A stretch of DNA of 64,000 nt from Clavaria fumosa (taxonomy: Eukaryota; Basidiomycota; Agaricomycetes; Agaricales; Clavariaceae): NCBI GenBank assembly GCA_951802425.1, contig OX637799.1:2232001-2296000 (forward strand). Reading direction: 5' to 3'. Made by a program: the position numbers and the translations under genes. Below, one piece after another: positions 44,189-54,872 of this stretch; within the stretch, counting starts at the first letter, position 1, and each line of letters starts with the position of its first letter. The notes under the pieces are model-generated. The model made no database searches and was not told the origin of the DNA. It worked only from the letters and a program-made list of their open reading frames with translations.

Positions 44189-45430
44189 TTGTCACGTCCG
44201 TGCCGCTCCCTTCCGGTCCGGACTGGACACACGATCTCCGGTCCCGGACTTTCCATCTCCGGCCCCGACCGCCAACCTCCGATCTCCGGATCCGACCTCC
44301 GACCTCCGGTCTCCGGACCCAGACCTCCGAACTCCCGCTCTGGTGCCTCAGCATCTGAGGGTACCTGCCCCACATGTGGGGCAGGCACCAAACCCACCTC
44401 CGGGGATAGTTCCCCAAGAGGCTGTCCTGATCCTGATCCCGATTCCCGATTCCCGATCCCGATCTCCGATTCCCAAATCCAACTTCCCAACAGTCGTGAA
44501 CTGATGTCCATGGTTACTCCACCAGCAATGAACTCCGAGCGTGGAAACCGGACAATCCGCGCAGTTGCTAGGCTGCATAGTTACCATCCTGACGGTAGCA
44601 GTATCTGACTCCGGGATCAGGAAACTGATCCCCATCGCTATCCCGTTGTTCCGTAGTAAGTCCCGCGATGTATCTCTGGGCCATTCTCCGTAACTACCGT
44701 CAAAACTCCAGGTTGCTGGAAACGCCCCGGACTCGTAGTATATATACCTACCTACTTCGTAGAGTATTCTGCAGTCCGGATACCGCCCTCGTACACCCTC
44801 GTATACCCACGTACACTCCTCCTGTATACCCCCGAACTCCCCCGCACCTCCGTCCCTCCATCCCTCCGTATCTCCGCACCTCCGTACTCCCGTCCAACTC
44901 CCCGACTCCCATCCCTCTGTCTATCTCCACACCTCCGTCCTTTCCGCCCGCCACCTTGTAATTTGTATCATGTCTAATCCGACCCTTGTCCTCTGTCTCC
45001 TACGTCAGTTGTGCTAATTCCTGACTGACCCGACCGACTCCGGACCAACTCCGGACCAACTCCGGACCAACTCCTGACCAACTCCTGACTTCCACCTGAC
45101 ACCCGGAATCTGTCCCGACAGCCCACACCATCCGTCCGACCTCCGGAAATCATATCCGAACTCCGGAACTCTGTATCCCTCCATCCGAACTCCATCTCCA
45201 CCCTCCTGTCCATCCCTCATCTCAAGTCCAACCCGGACGACTCACCCGAGCACCGGACCCGAGATCCCGAACTCCCGCAACTCCGAAATATGGGACACCC
45301 AGGACTCAGTAAGGGCGTCGTTTCAATACGTTCGCCAAAGTCCTGTCCGAACCCCGAAGTCCACACCCGGACATCCCGGACACCCTGGACCCGAACTCCG
45401 AACTCTGACTGGACTTCACCCTGACCCTCC
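44189..45430. repeat. C-rich TCCGG tract with strong strand asymmetry
   Basis: For about 1.2 kb the plus strand is dominated by C and T with many TCCGG, CTCCG and TCCGA words and few G-rich words, unlike everything around it. It includes tandem CTCCGGACCAA units of 11 bp near 45042-45080 and CGATTCC-type repeats near 44440-44470. A TATA-like GTATATATACCTACC lies near 44738. It might be a retrotransposon LTR or an expanded simple repeat. The ORFs here are low-complexity and not credible. Confidence 0.7.
44364..44385. repeat. Perfect 22-bp palindrome
   Basis: The core TGCCCCACATGTGGGGCA is self-complementary and the pairing extends two bases further on each side. It is flanked by an imperfect CTCAGCATCTGAG palindrome at 44347-44359. 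Confidence 0.9.
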
Positions 45431-45705
45431 GAGCATGCACATAACACACATTGCCTGTGCAATTGCAATGTCAAGGACAATGAGGATGAAAGCTAAGAAA
45501 TGTTTAGGAACAAGAGATGATAATATTTGAACTGAGGACCAGGGAAATACATGTGGGATCTTATACTGCAACAATAGAAGTATACATGTAGGAGCACTCT
45601 GAAACATAGTATATGTATCAAATTTCAAGGAGGGTTTCACCACTCATGCCTAAGTTCATTAGGCCATACCCAATCCTGTCAAGTACACCAGAGTCATCTG
45701 TAGGT

Positions 45706-46289
45706 CTGCACATATATTAGCATAAGCTTGCACAAATTGGCATAAGCCTGCACATCTAATAGCATAATTCTGCACAAATTGACATAAGCTTGCACATACA
45801 TTAGCATAATTCTGCACAAATTTGCATAGGCTTGCACATATAATAGCATAATTCTGCACAAATTTGCATAGGCTTGCACATGTAATAGCATAATTCTGCA
45901 CAAATTTGCATAGGCTTGCACATACATCAGCATAATTCTGCACAAATCAGCATAAGCTTGCACATAAATTAGCATAATTCTGCACAAATTTGCATAGGCT
46001 TGCACATATAATAGCATAATTCTGCACAAATCAGCATAAGCTTGCACATATATTAGCATACATTTGCACACACAGGGCCAATATTGACACATGTGCCCAT
46101 GCATGGACACATATGCACATTCATGGATGCTCATGCCCATGCATGTAAATGAATGGGCACACATGTACACAGATGGACATGTGTGTACATACATGTCCAT
46201 GCATGTCCATACATGCACACATGTGTGCATGCATGTCTGGAAGCATAATTTACCAAAGATATGAATTTTGTCCAGTTTGGTCCTTCATA
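45706..46289 (-). repeat. Right inverted arm of the foldback-like element
   Basis: Read on the minus strand from 46289, it matches the left arm from 38893 almost base for base through the terminus and CATG tract. It then continues with the same 42-bp repeat family, but the order of unit variants differs from the left arm. The open frame at 45694-46230 is again only translated repeat. Confidence 0.85.
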
Positions 46290-46295
46290 CTGTAA
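46290..46295. repeat. Right 6-bp direct repeat (CTGTAA), putative target-site duplication
   Basis: CTGTAA directly follows CCTTCATA at the right end of the foldback-like element and matches the six bases at the left end. Confidence 0.65.
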
Positions 46296-47179
46296 GCTGC
46301 ATATGGAGATGTGATACTGACTGGGAACCAGTTAGCCACTGATAGGTGATCATTACAGCCATGACCTGCCTCTGTATTAGCCATTTTTGCTTTGCTTTCA
46401 AGCCATGGGACTTGGTCTGGCTTTTTGCTGGCTGTCAAGGAGGGGGTCTTGCCCACCTGATACCTCCTCCCCTCAACATCACAAAATGGAAGTCATTTAT
46501 AAAGACACAGAGGAAGCTAAGACTGCCCAACCACACAGAGCCACCACTGCCACCTCACAACAGCCCTCCAGAAACCAATTACCAACAGGGATCCCACAAC
46601 ATAGTAGAGACAGTAATAGGGGACTAAGCTTGATTTAGGTAAGAGAACTATACTACTAAGATATGCTGCATCTAGAGTCAACCAAACCCACAAGATGTGA
46701 CTGCAGAAGCAGAGACTGGAATTACACTAAAAACTTTCTTAGCTTCAGTCCATAATTCCATATCTATTATGGTTTCCTGATGTGAGGGGTGGTCTCGACT
46801 TATGGGTTGTGCCACTGCATGTATACATGTCCCAAATTACCTCACTGGTAAATGCCCCAGATGGACAGGAGTATGAGGATAATCTCATTGGTGTCATTGG
46901 GGATGATGAGGGCAAAGTCAGAAATGATGAAGACAATTGTCCCAGACCAGATAACATTGATATTCAAACATAGGGGTTCATATAGTATTAGAGTAGGTGT
47001 AAGAGTGGTTTGAGTGAGACCAGATATCCTTAGTCACAGGTATGTTAGAACCCTGTTTATAGCAGTAGTTATGCAGTCATAATGAGAGTAGTAGGATAAG
47101 TGTGGCTAACTATCTAAGCATCCAAGGGAAAACCCTTCACCCCTAAGGTGGACCCTTACAGTAGGGCATACAGTAGGAC

Positions 47180-47815
47180 AAACTTGTCAAGAGTAGGTCA
47201 ATTCCACCTAAATACAAGTATAAACAATGACAAGGAGGGGCATAGCAGTAATTCCAGCAGTGAATGGGAATTCTGCACACAGGTTGTGTCAACAGGAAGA
47301 GGTGTGGATGCAATGGGGGAGAATGAGGAGTAGTGGGCTAACATGACAGAGGGATTTGACCTGGAGACTGCACAAGAGGATGGCTGTTATGTGATGCCCA
47401 GCCAAGTACTTAGTAGGGTGGCTCTCGACAGTGATCCTTGCACATAAGCAGGTAATTGAGTTTATGTCATATGCTGTAGTATCTACTACAGCTTCAGAGA
47501 TTATATAGTAAGGAAAACAGCTAAAGTAGAATAGTACTAAAGAAGATCTATGAAAAAGGAATTGCAAGACAAATACTAAGAATTGCCCAGAAACATGTTT
47601 CAGCCACCATATCCATACCCCAAAGTCTAATATCATCAAGGGACCTTTGCTGGCTCACCTGGAGGCCACCATGCAAGTCCTAAACTGACTCCACTCATTT
47701 CCCAAGGTTCCCCAACATCAGCCAAACAACAGCAAAGCATGCAGCATTTGTTGGAATTGCTGATCATTGGTTTGGAGTGATCATTGGGCAGCAGAATTGA
47801 GTTGGGAGTGGTTGT
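47180..47815. repeat. Copy B of the direct repeat of about 620 bp
   Basis: It matches 41132-41760 in the same orientation with scattered substitutions and small indels. This copy lies outside the foldback-like element, while copy A lies inside. Confidence 0.7.
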
Positions 47816-48409
47816 CAAGTGTGAGGATGCATTGGGTGGCCTGTAACTGGATATGTTGGGTCATGACAAAACTATGAAACACAAGTATATCAAATATCTA
47901 TAATAATTCCATCCTAGGAGTGGAAAAGCATAGGAGGTGATACATGCAAGAGTAAGTGGTGCTCCCATGGGTAGAGGGCATCTTCCCAATGGTTGCCAAC
48001 CATGGACTAGCACCAAGGAATGCACTAGAACCAAAGTCCATATGGTCCAAAAGACTGATATCAGAGTCCAGCAGAAGTCCAGAGTGGAGTTGGATCAGAC
48101 ATCTCAGAGTCAGTGTGGAATCAGAGCAGAGATGACAGAGTCAGAGCAGAGATACACAGAGATGGATCAGAACACAGCAGAGGTGCATTAGAGTACATCA
48201 TACACAGATTAGAGTGCAGGATCTGGGTGTGGAATGGTGATTAGGTGACTGAACAGGACTGTGACAACCATGAGAAGATGGAATTCTTAGTGTTTCCATG
48301 GTTTTACATTTAACAAAATATGCAAAAATAAAGATCCTATCCAAAGTCATAATATATCATGTGGGTTTGGTTGACTCTGGATGTAATCTACCTTACATGG
48401 ACAAGTATA

Positions 48410-48515
48410 CAGTGACTCACAAGACTATTTCAATGTTTGGGACATTTCAATTAAATAGAGCATAACTCATGAAAAAAATTAGATAAAATCATGAAAGCAT
48501 TTATGAAAATGGCAG
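48410..48515 (+). mobile_element. Orphan Tc1-like terminal repeat, diverged
   Basis: CAGTGACTCACAAGACTATT and the following 85 bases match the terminal repeat of the nested Tc1-like element with about one mismatch in ten. TA precedes it. No opposite end or transposase follows nearby, so it is a decayed end. Confidence 0.75.
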
Positions 48516-49074
48516 AAATTTTCAAGGTATTTCATCATGTTTTGCCTGCATTGTGTAAGTCTAATGAGTTTATTAGCAATTCTTCTTCAATCCCTTTTAG
48601 TCACTCACCCTACTCATTGTCTTTTTCCTTTACCAAGGCATCCTCATTTCCTCCAACTCTCTGCATGCCTTCTCCAAATTTGCCAATGACCATAAAGGAA
48701 CAAGATTAGTTAATCCAATACTTGTGACTGTTAAACTCACTATTCCTCTTTCCCTTCATGGTCACCAACTCCACTCATACTTCCCTTTCCCTTGTCTCTA
48801 ACTCTAGGTCAGGACCTACTCATTTTTCCAATTCCATTTGAGCCTATCAACACCTATGAACCTCCTGACATCCTCCAACAATATCATGGACCATCTTGCA
48901 CACCTCCAAAACCTACTGTCTTCTTCTGGATCCCCTTCCAACCTCCCACATCTTCCTATGATACTTGCAACTATGAGCATATACTCACACAACTTCCCCT
49001 GACCTCACCCTCCACATATCCACTGTCTGAACCTCCAACATTAATGCACAACACACTGTAACACAATCTCTTCA

Positions 49075-49300
49075 CCCCCTAACCCCTTGCAACCTTAGTA
49101 GAACATGCAGATAGTCACTTTACAACTAAACATACCCTGTGCTACTATAGTTCTGTCACTTGGAGACTTTTGTGCTTTCCCAAAGTAGTTATACACTTAC
49201 AATGCACATATATAAGTCTCACATGTACTTACAATATGGTAGACTTGATATTGACACACTTTGGTTTAAGCTTGAGGCTAGCATGCCCTTTGAGCTTGGA
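49075..49300. repeat. Direct repeat of about 220 bp, copy 1
   Basis: It shares AACCCCTTGCAACC, CCAAAGTAGT, TCACATGTACTT and GGCTTGATATTGA-like or CTTTGGTTTAAGCTTG words with 50405-50630 in the same order. The copies are clearly diverged. Confidence 0.65.
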
Positions 49301-49889
49301 ACCTACACAATTGATAGGTCTTGTCTCACTTGGTGACCTCAACAACACCAAGACACACTCTGCTTTCTTCTAAATTGTCCTCCACACTTGTACATACTTG
49401 TGCACTTAAGTATTCTTCTCTCTCATCTTGGTACTGATCTTCTGGAACTCACCTAGGTTCTCCCTTCAATCAGCAAAGTCATTGCCTTCACCAATACACC
49501 TTTCCTTGACTTTGCCACTACCCACAACCTTGTTACCACACCATTTACTTTTCCAAATTGTCTGTTTCCCTTTCTACACTTCATCTAATGATTTTGCAAC
49601 CTTCTGGGACTGAGTATTCTTGATTGTACTCAACAGTCGATTGGTCCTAGCAAGTTCAAATGTTTGGTCATCAACAAATCAACCTTCAGTACTACTTACA
49701 AGACAGGACAAGCCCTAACACTCTACTAAAAGAAACTAAGTTAGATGGAGATAACAAAGGAAAAGGAATCTACTTACCTTGCCAATCACCCTCAAATTGC
49801 TGGTGTTGTGACACCACCAAGAAACACATGACTAGCTGGGATGTCTAATCTGTCATGTGATCACCACTCTCACAAGGCTCAAGGCTTGA

Positions 49890-49925
49890 AGGGAGGTAAT
49901 GTCATGATCCACTCATTTTTCCAAG
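49890..49925 (+). mobile_element. Possible polypurine tract and start of a gypsy-type 3' LTR
   Basis: GAAGGGAGGTAATG is followed by TGTCATGATCC, an arrangement common at the 3' LTR of fungal Ty3/gypsy elements. The upstream sequence has no intact integrase frame and the LTR end was not found. Confidence 0.35.
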
Positions 49926-50404
49926 CCTATTCACAGCTATAGTCATCTATGAAGTCTCTAACATCATCTTGCAATGTTACTGTATGAACCTTCTCATGTG
50001 CCTTCCAAATCCTTTTGACCTCTCTGCAATCTTCCCTAGTTGCATATGCTTCACAGGACCTCATACCCTCATCAATATTCAGGCACTCAAACCTCCAACC
50101 CACCAATGCACTCAATCACCAACACTTCACCAGTTACACTGCAGTGCACTCTCTACATCAATACATATGACATGCCACCTGGTGCCACCAGTATCACTCA
50201 CATTAATGTCACCCACATGACCAATCTCATGACACCCAACCTTAACACTCAAATGTGCCACCATTGGTGAGCTGTGTTCCACACTTCAAATGGCTCTTGG
50301 ACCCATCCCAAGTAGTCCATAGTTATCCTATCTATGATGCAAAGGCAGTCCATAGTATAACTACATGTACAGTACACAGGTCATGCTCAGAACCTTACAC
50401 ATCA

Positions 50405-50630
50405 CTTGAAAACCCCTTGCAACCCTAGTAGACCATTCTGTTAGTTGCTAGATGATTACACATACCCCATCCTGCTATAGTTTCATTTCCTGGATATCTT
50501 TGTATTTATCCAAAGTAGTCACATTCTGTACTAGACACATATACAGTATCAGCCTCACATGTACTTGACAGTATGATAGGCTTGATATTGATGAACTTTG
50601 GTTTAAGCTTGTGGTTAGTATACCTGCTAG
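50405..50630. repeat. Direct repeat of about 220 bp, copy 2
   Basis: It is the second copy of the sequence at 49075-49300, same orientation, 1.33 kb away. Confidence 0.65.
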
Positions 50631-50964
50631 GGATAGGAGTGATCCCATAGTCATCTTTGTGGCTAGTTTCATTGCAACCCCTTGGAGCACTGTTCTACAG
50701 TATTTTCTGGGCTAAGTGCTCTGAGAGGAACACTAGCAATGGTGTTTCATTGACCAAGCATATTACCTGTCACATTTCTCTGTATTATCTACAAGAATCA
50801 TCTTTGTTTTACCAATGTGATTCTGTGGTTCTGGGTAATCTCTGACAAGTCTCATTGACAGAACAATCCCCACACTCTTATTATGAATATGCCTGTACTA
50901 CACAAGGCCATGCACATCTCATTTCACAATTGAATAGGCATATTAAGGATATATTATAAGGATG

Positions 50965-51503
50965 TCATGTTGATACTTTCAGGGTTTCAGTATATTTGTC
51001 CCTCAAAGTAGAGACATTGCTGGAGGTGGTGGAGGTGGTGGAGGGTGTGAATTGTGTCTTTAAGGTCTTGAAGTTGATGGGGGGCATGGTAGGTGCTGCT
51101 GCTGCTGCTGGAGGTGGGAGGATGAACTGGTTGTATCCAATGAGGCTAAGCTCTCTGGATTTTAATGGGAATGTAGCTGGGTGTTGTGTCCAGCCTGGAT
51201 TTGACATCTTCAGTGTTCACAAATTCCTTGAGGTCCTTGAGGGTTTGAACAATGGGACTAGCACACAGACTTCCAAAGTTTCTGGGGGTAGGATGTGCAA
51301 CTTCTGGTAGCAATGTGTTCAACTCTTCTCTGCAGTTCTCCAAGCTTCCTATTATTCATCCAGTCTGCATATCTATGGTTCCAATCACTGTGCTTCCCTT
51401 TGCAACTAACATTCAAAGGGATGAAGTTTGAGTACTGCTGTAGTTTCTGAGCCTGCATCTGTTGGAGAGGGGATTTTGTAATCTCTGAATCCTCCTTGGG
51501 CAT
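50965..51503 (-). pseudogene. Possible retroelement gag remnant
   Basis: Two short minus-strand frames, 51503-51258 and 51207-50965, lie in line on the 3' side of an LTR-like segment. They are Gln/Thr/Ser-rich with no diagnostic motif. I assign them to a retroelement only from their position. Confidence 0.3.
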
Positions 51504-51709
51504 TGTTATTGAGAAATCAAAACCAGTGGGCTTGAGCTCAGTTGTCCAGTTTGTCTATATGTGCTTCCAATGTGCACCAGTGATTCTCTCATGAGTCTGT
51601 TACACCTCACAGGCAAGGTTGAAGAGAGAAAGCTAGCAGTTGCTAGTAGGGGGAGGTGTGTAGGTCAGTCAGGCAGAGTGGGGACATTGTAAGTATGTCA
51701 GCCATGATT

Positions 51710-51898
51710 CCAGTATGAAGTGTATAATGGGGGAAGAGCTTGATTCCAATGTGAGGAACTATTACACTGAATACAAGGGATATTTATATGTAAAAGAGGA
51801 GGTTGTACAAAGAATGAGTCAACAACATGTCATATACATGTGGCAGCGCTAGCCTACACTCCTGCATCATGCCCAAGTCCCCTAAGGCTATGTCATCA
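51710..51898 (-). mobile_element. Probable LTR on the minus strand
   Basis: On the minus strand it starts TGTTGTGATGACATAGCC and has a TATA box in ACATATAAATATCCC. Its end is near GGAATCA, about 190 bp on. A similar TATA-bearing segment near 43740-43790 may be a relative. Its outer end lies about 180 bp from the Cep57-like stop codon. Confidence 0.4.
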
Positions 51899-52075
51899 CA
51901 ACAGGTGTGAGACTCTCAATCTGTGAAACTTGCTTCGCGGCTTTTCTCAAGAGTTTCATGCAAGGTCCACTGAGCTGTAATAGGTTACATTTCACATTTT
52001 ATCTCCCCCTGAGGTGGATACAATTCACATAGCCGAAAGATTTGTTTAGAGGATGGCATCATCTTAACCAAATTC

Positions 52076-54326
52076 TCAAGCCCTTGCTGAACCAAGTTCC
52101 TCTTCCGCAGAAGGTGTGACCACATTAGGCGCAAATTGATCTTTCACCATCAGTAAATCATACAAGGATGCAATCTGATCACCCTAAGGTCGAGAACTTA
52201 TAAACCAGACTCTCCAGTACGAGATACTTGATGGCTCACCTTCTGCTCAAGCAGATCCACCACATCTTTCAGATGTTGTGCAAGGATATTGCGTTTTGGG
52301 ACATTAGAAATTGCATCCATGATGTTATATTGGTCAGCCAGCTCAACATAAACCCTATGGAAAAAGGTGAAATTTGAGGCAAAGGGTAGCATACACCAAG
52401 CACGTACGCTTTGTGATGGGTGAAGTCATCTTCCAATTCCCTTAAGACCTTGACCAGGACGGTTTGCGGCGGTGGCCTCCCTCTCATTGAATTTCCTGTA
52501 CCAGGAGGGTCAGGCTCATGCCGACGCAGAACTTTTGGCTCCCGGTGCTTGCCGCGCAGCGGTGAAATTGGCTTGTCCACACGCCTCTTTCGGTGACAAA
52601 GAGCGCAGGTCTGGATATTATGTTCTGGGGCTGAAAAGAACAGTCTCTCGAGATGCCGACCTCGAATCTGCGGAAAAGGTGTAACTGTGGTAGAACTGCC
52701 CGGATGGGTGGCGGGAATCGTTGTTGGAGGCATGGTTGATCGACGGTCGTCCAATTCGACAGAGATACGCTCGAGTTCAACACAATCCAACAAGGGTTTC
52801 TGTTCCAACTTCGACCGTGCGCCGGCGACGTGATCTGTCTCGAGACCCCCATCGCTACGCGGGTCTGTCGTTCGCTCCTCGTGGTCGGAGGATTTGTGGA
52901 TCTGAGAGCAACTGTCGTGCTTTTGTTCTCCTGCGTCGGCTTCATCCCCTTCGTGGACCTGGGAGAAACTTTCGCGCTTTTGCTCTGCTCCAGCGTCAGT
53001 TTCATCTTCATCCCCTTCGTGAACCTGACAGAAACTTTCGCGCTTTTGCTCTCCTTCAGCGTCGGCTTCATCCCCTTCGTCGCCTGGCAGAGACTCCTCT
53101 CGACTCAAAAACTGCGAAAGTTCTCTGGCGTATCTTCTCTCCTTCAAACCTTCCTCCACAATGCCTTTCAAGACTTCCACCTCTCCCGCAAGCCTTTCAA
53201 CTTCTTGGTGTAACTTCTCAACCTCGATTTCCTTAACTCGAGACTTCTTCACATCCGAGTCCCTTGATGCCTGCAATTCGTTAAGGAGCGTTCTCTGGGA
53301 GGATAATTCGGCAGTAAGGCGTTTGAGGTGTGCACGAAAGGATGCAATTGACGCCTCTAAAACTTCACTAGCGGTCAATACCAGGACGTGTTATGTGAAA
53401 TATGGGATATGCACCTTTCTTCTCTTCTAAGACCTCACGATATCGCTTGGACGAGCCAAAATCGGTACTGGTTTCGAACATCCTATCTTTCCCTCTGAAT
53501 CCATGTCCACTGGGTGGTCTCGGACTGAGATCTATCTGTCGGATCATAGAACTTTCTTCTCGTTCTAGCACTCTTGTACGTTCTCGCTTGACATCTTCTT
53601 TGCAAGCTTCCAGTTCCACCTCGAGTTCCCTAACCCTTCGCCTCGAGATTCCGTTCTCCGACTCTAAATGCTGCAGTCTCGATTGTACCGCCACAAGCGC
53701 GGAAAGAATTCGTGCTGCGATTCGCTCAGATCACTGGATTTAAGTCTCGAGACAAACAAACCTTCTTCGTTCCCGACATTCTGTGGTGCAAAATCTGCTT
53801 TCCATATGTCTACCTTAACGGGGCTCTCCACCGTGCTGGTCAAACCAGTTACATCGGGCAGCACGACACTTGAGCTTCCTCGCAGTGCAGGCCGGTGGTG
53901 CGGTGTACGTTGGGGAACAGTTCTCTTGTTCGCGGGTCTTGGGGTGGCGTCGTCCTGGTTGGTGGGGTGTCGTGGTGAGGGAGCGAGAGGGTATCTTGGG
54001 CACATTCTGACCTGAACAAAAGTATTGGGCCCTGTGGTACGATAATTAAAAAAACGTACTGCTTTCTTCGACGATCTCGACAGGTCCAGACCGAATACGC
54101 TTTGCTCAGCGTCAGCCCTGGATATCATTTCATCGACGGGTCGGTCAGAATCGTACTCCGCGCTGCTCAAACTAGGAGGTCGGGGGGCATCTCGACCTCG
54201 ACCCAAACCAGCGTTGATCGTAAGGGCGCTGGCATGGTGAGACAAAGTAGATATTGTCTTCTCGGCATATGGACTGGGGACAGCCTCTTCGTTGCCGCGC
54301 AAGTAAGGATAAGAATGATTCGACAT
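52076..54326 (-). CDS. Cep57/Ppc89-like centrosomal (SPB) coiled-coil protein
   Basis: Proteins with the Cep57 microtubule-binding domain sit at centrosomes or spindle pole bodies. Exons are 54326-54060, 54011-53762, 53714-53415, 53362-52408, 52354-52240 and 52183-52076, coding 664 aa. The N-terminus (MSNHSYPYLRGNEEAVPSPY) and the next 170 residues are Ser/Pro-rich and probably disordered. Coiled-coil segments follow (RLQHLESENGISRRRVRELE and LLNELQASRDSDVKKSRV), then an acidic stretch with EGDE-containing repeats near 53100-52890. The C-terminus has HNIQTCALCHRKRR and the domain core VLRELEDDFTHHKAVYVELA, then YNIMDA, KRNILAQHLKDVVDLLEQK and GDQIASLYDLL. Introns are 47-56 nt. The start codon is 163 bp from the divergent Scc2 start. 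Confidence 0.82.
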
Positions 54327-54477
54327 GAAATGTCAGCGCGTCAGTTCAGAACTAGAGAGAGTGTTAAGCAGCCCAGCAACCAAATAGTCACGTGATCGCT
54401 GCAACACTTGTGCCTGCACGTCATCCGCTTGCCTGAGCGAATGCCATCTTACTGTGTCGTCTTTCGCAATCTCTGCG

Positions 54478-54872
54478 GTGACATATCACATGTTTCTACC
54501 ACCAAGATTTTCTTCCTCTTCTTCCTCCCTTGCCTATGCTCTTGGTGTGCCCCCGTCACAAGCTATTTCACCCTTGGAGCAAGACGAGGTGACTGGTCCA
54601 ACAATCGCCTTTTCTGATGTCTTTCCTACCCCTAGGATTCCAGACATGGCATCGGGACCACATGTAACGAATACCGTGCCGTCGTTTTTTATTCAGCGCG
54701 CAATCCCTGCGGCGACATTCCACACGTTTCTACCACCGGGAATTTCCTCTTCTTCGTCCTCCCTTGCCCATGCTCTTGGTGTGCCCCCGTCGCAAGCTAT
54801 TGCACCTTTGGAACAGGAGGTGACTGCTTCAACGGTCACCTTTTCTGATGTTGTCCCTTCTGCAAGAATTGT
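54478..54872 (+). repeat. 234-bp in-frame tandem duplication at the Scc2 N-terminus
   Basis: GCTCTTGGTGTGCCCCCGTC occurs with its first GTGCCCC at 54547 and again at 54781, exactly 234 bp (78 codons) apart. About 160 bp around each copy match closely, giving paired [20 protein letters not shown] and [20 protein letters not shown]. Confidence 0.85.

Larger units (their letters stand above)
38893..46289. mobile_element. Foldback-like element with long repetitive inverted arms
   Basis: The ends are exact inverted copies (TATGAAGGACCAAACTGG at the left, its complement at the right), abutting CTGTAA direct repeats. The left arm is 38893-39425 and resumes at 41032-41132 after a nested Tc1-like insertion. 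The right arm is about 45706-46289. Each arm has about 60 bp of unique sequence, then a CATG-rich tract, then 42-bp tandem repeats in opposite orientation. Size is 7397 bp, or about 5.8 kb without the Tc1. The interior holds Ty3/gypsy fragments and a C-rich tract. Long inverted repeats built of internal tandem repeats are the hallmark of foldback (FB/Galileo-type) DNA transposons; the assignment is inference. No own transposase was found, so it is probably non-autonomous. Confidence 0.75.
46296..51000. other. AT-rich transposon graveyard
   Basis: No intact gene was recognised in this 4.7 kb. It holds the second copy of the 620-bp repeat, a Tc1 end remnant, a repeat pair of about 220 bp, and a probable retroelement end near 49900. 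Stops are frequent in all frames and splice-like exons of known families are absent. Confidence 0.6.

Noticed and set aside
43782..44633. Several ORFs of about 90-140 codons at 43782-44066 and 44148-44635 on both strands
   Set aside because: They overlap one another on opposite strands in low-complexity G- or C-rich DNA and have no recognisable motifs.
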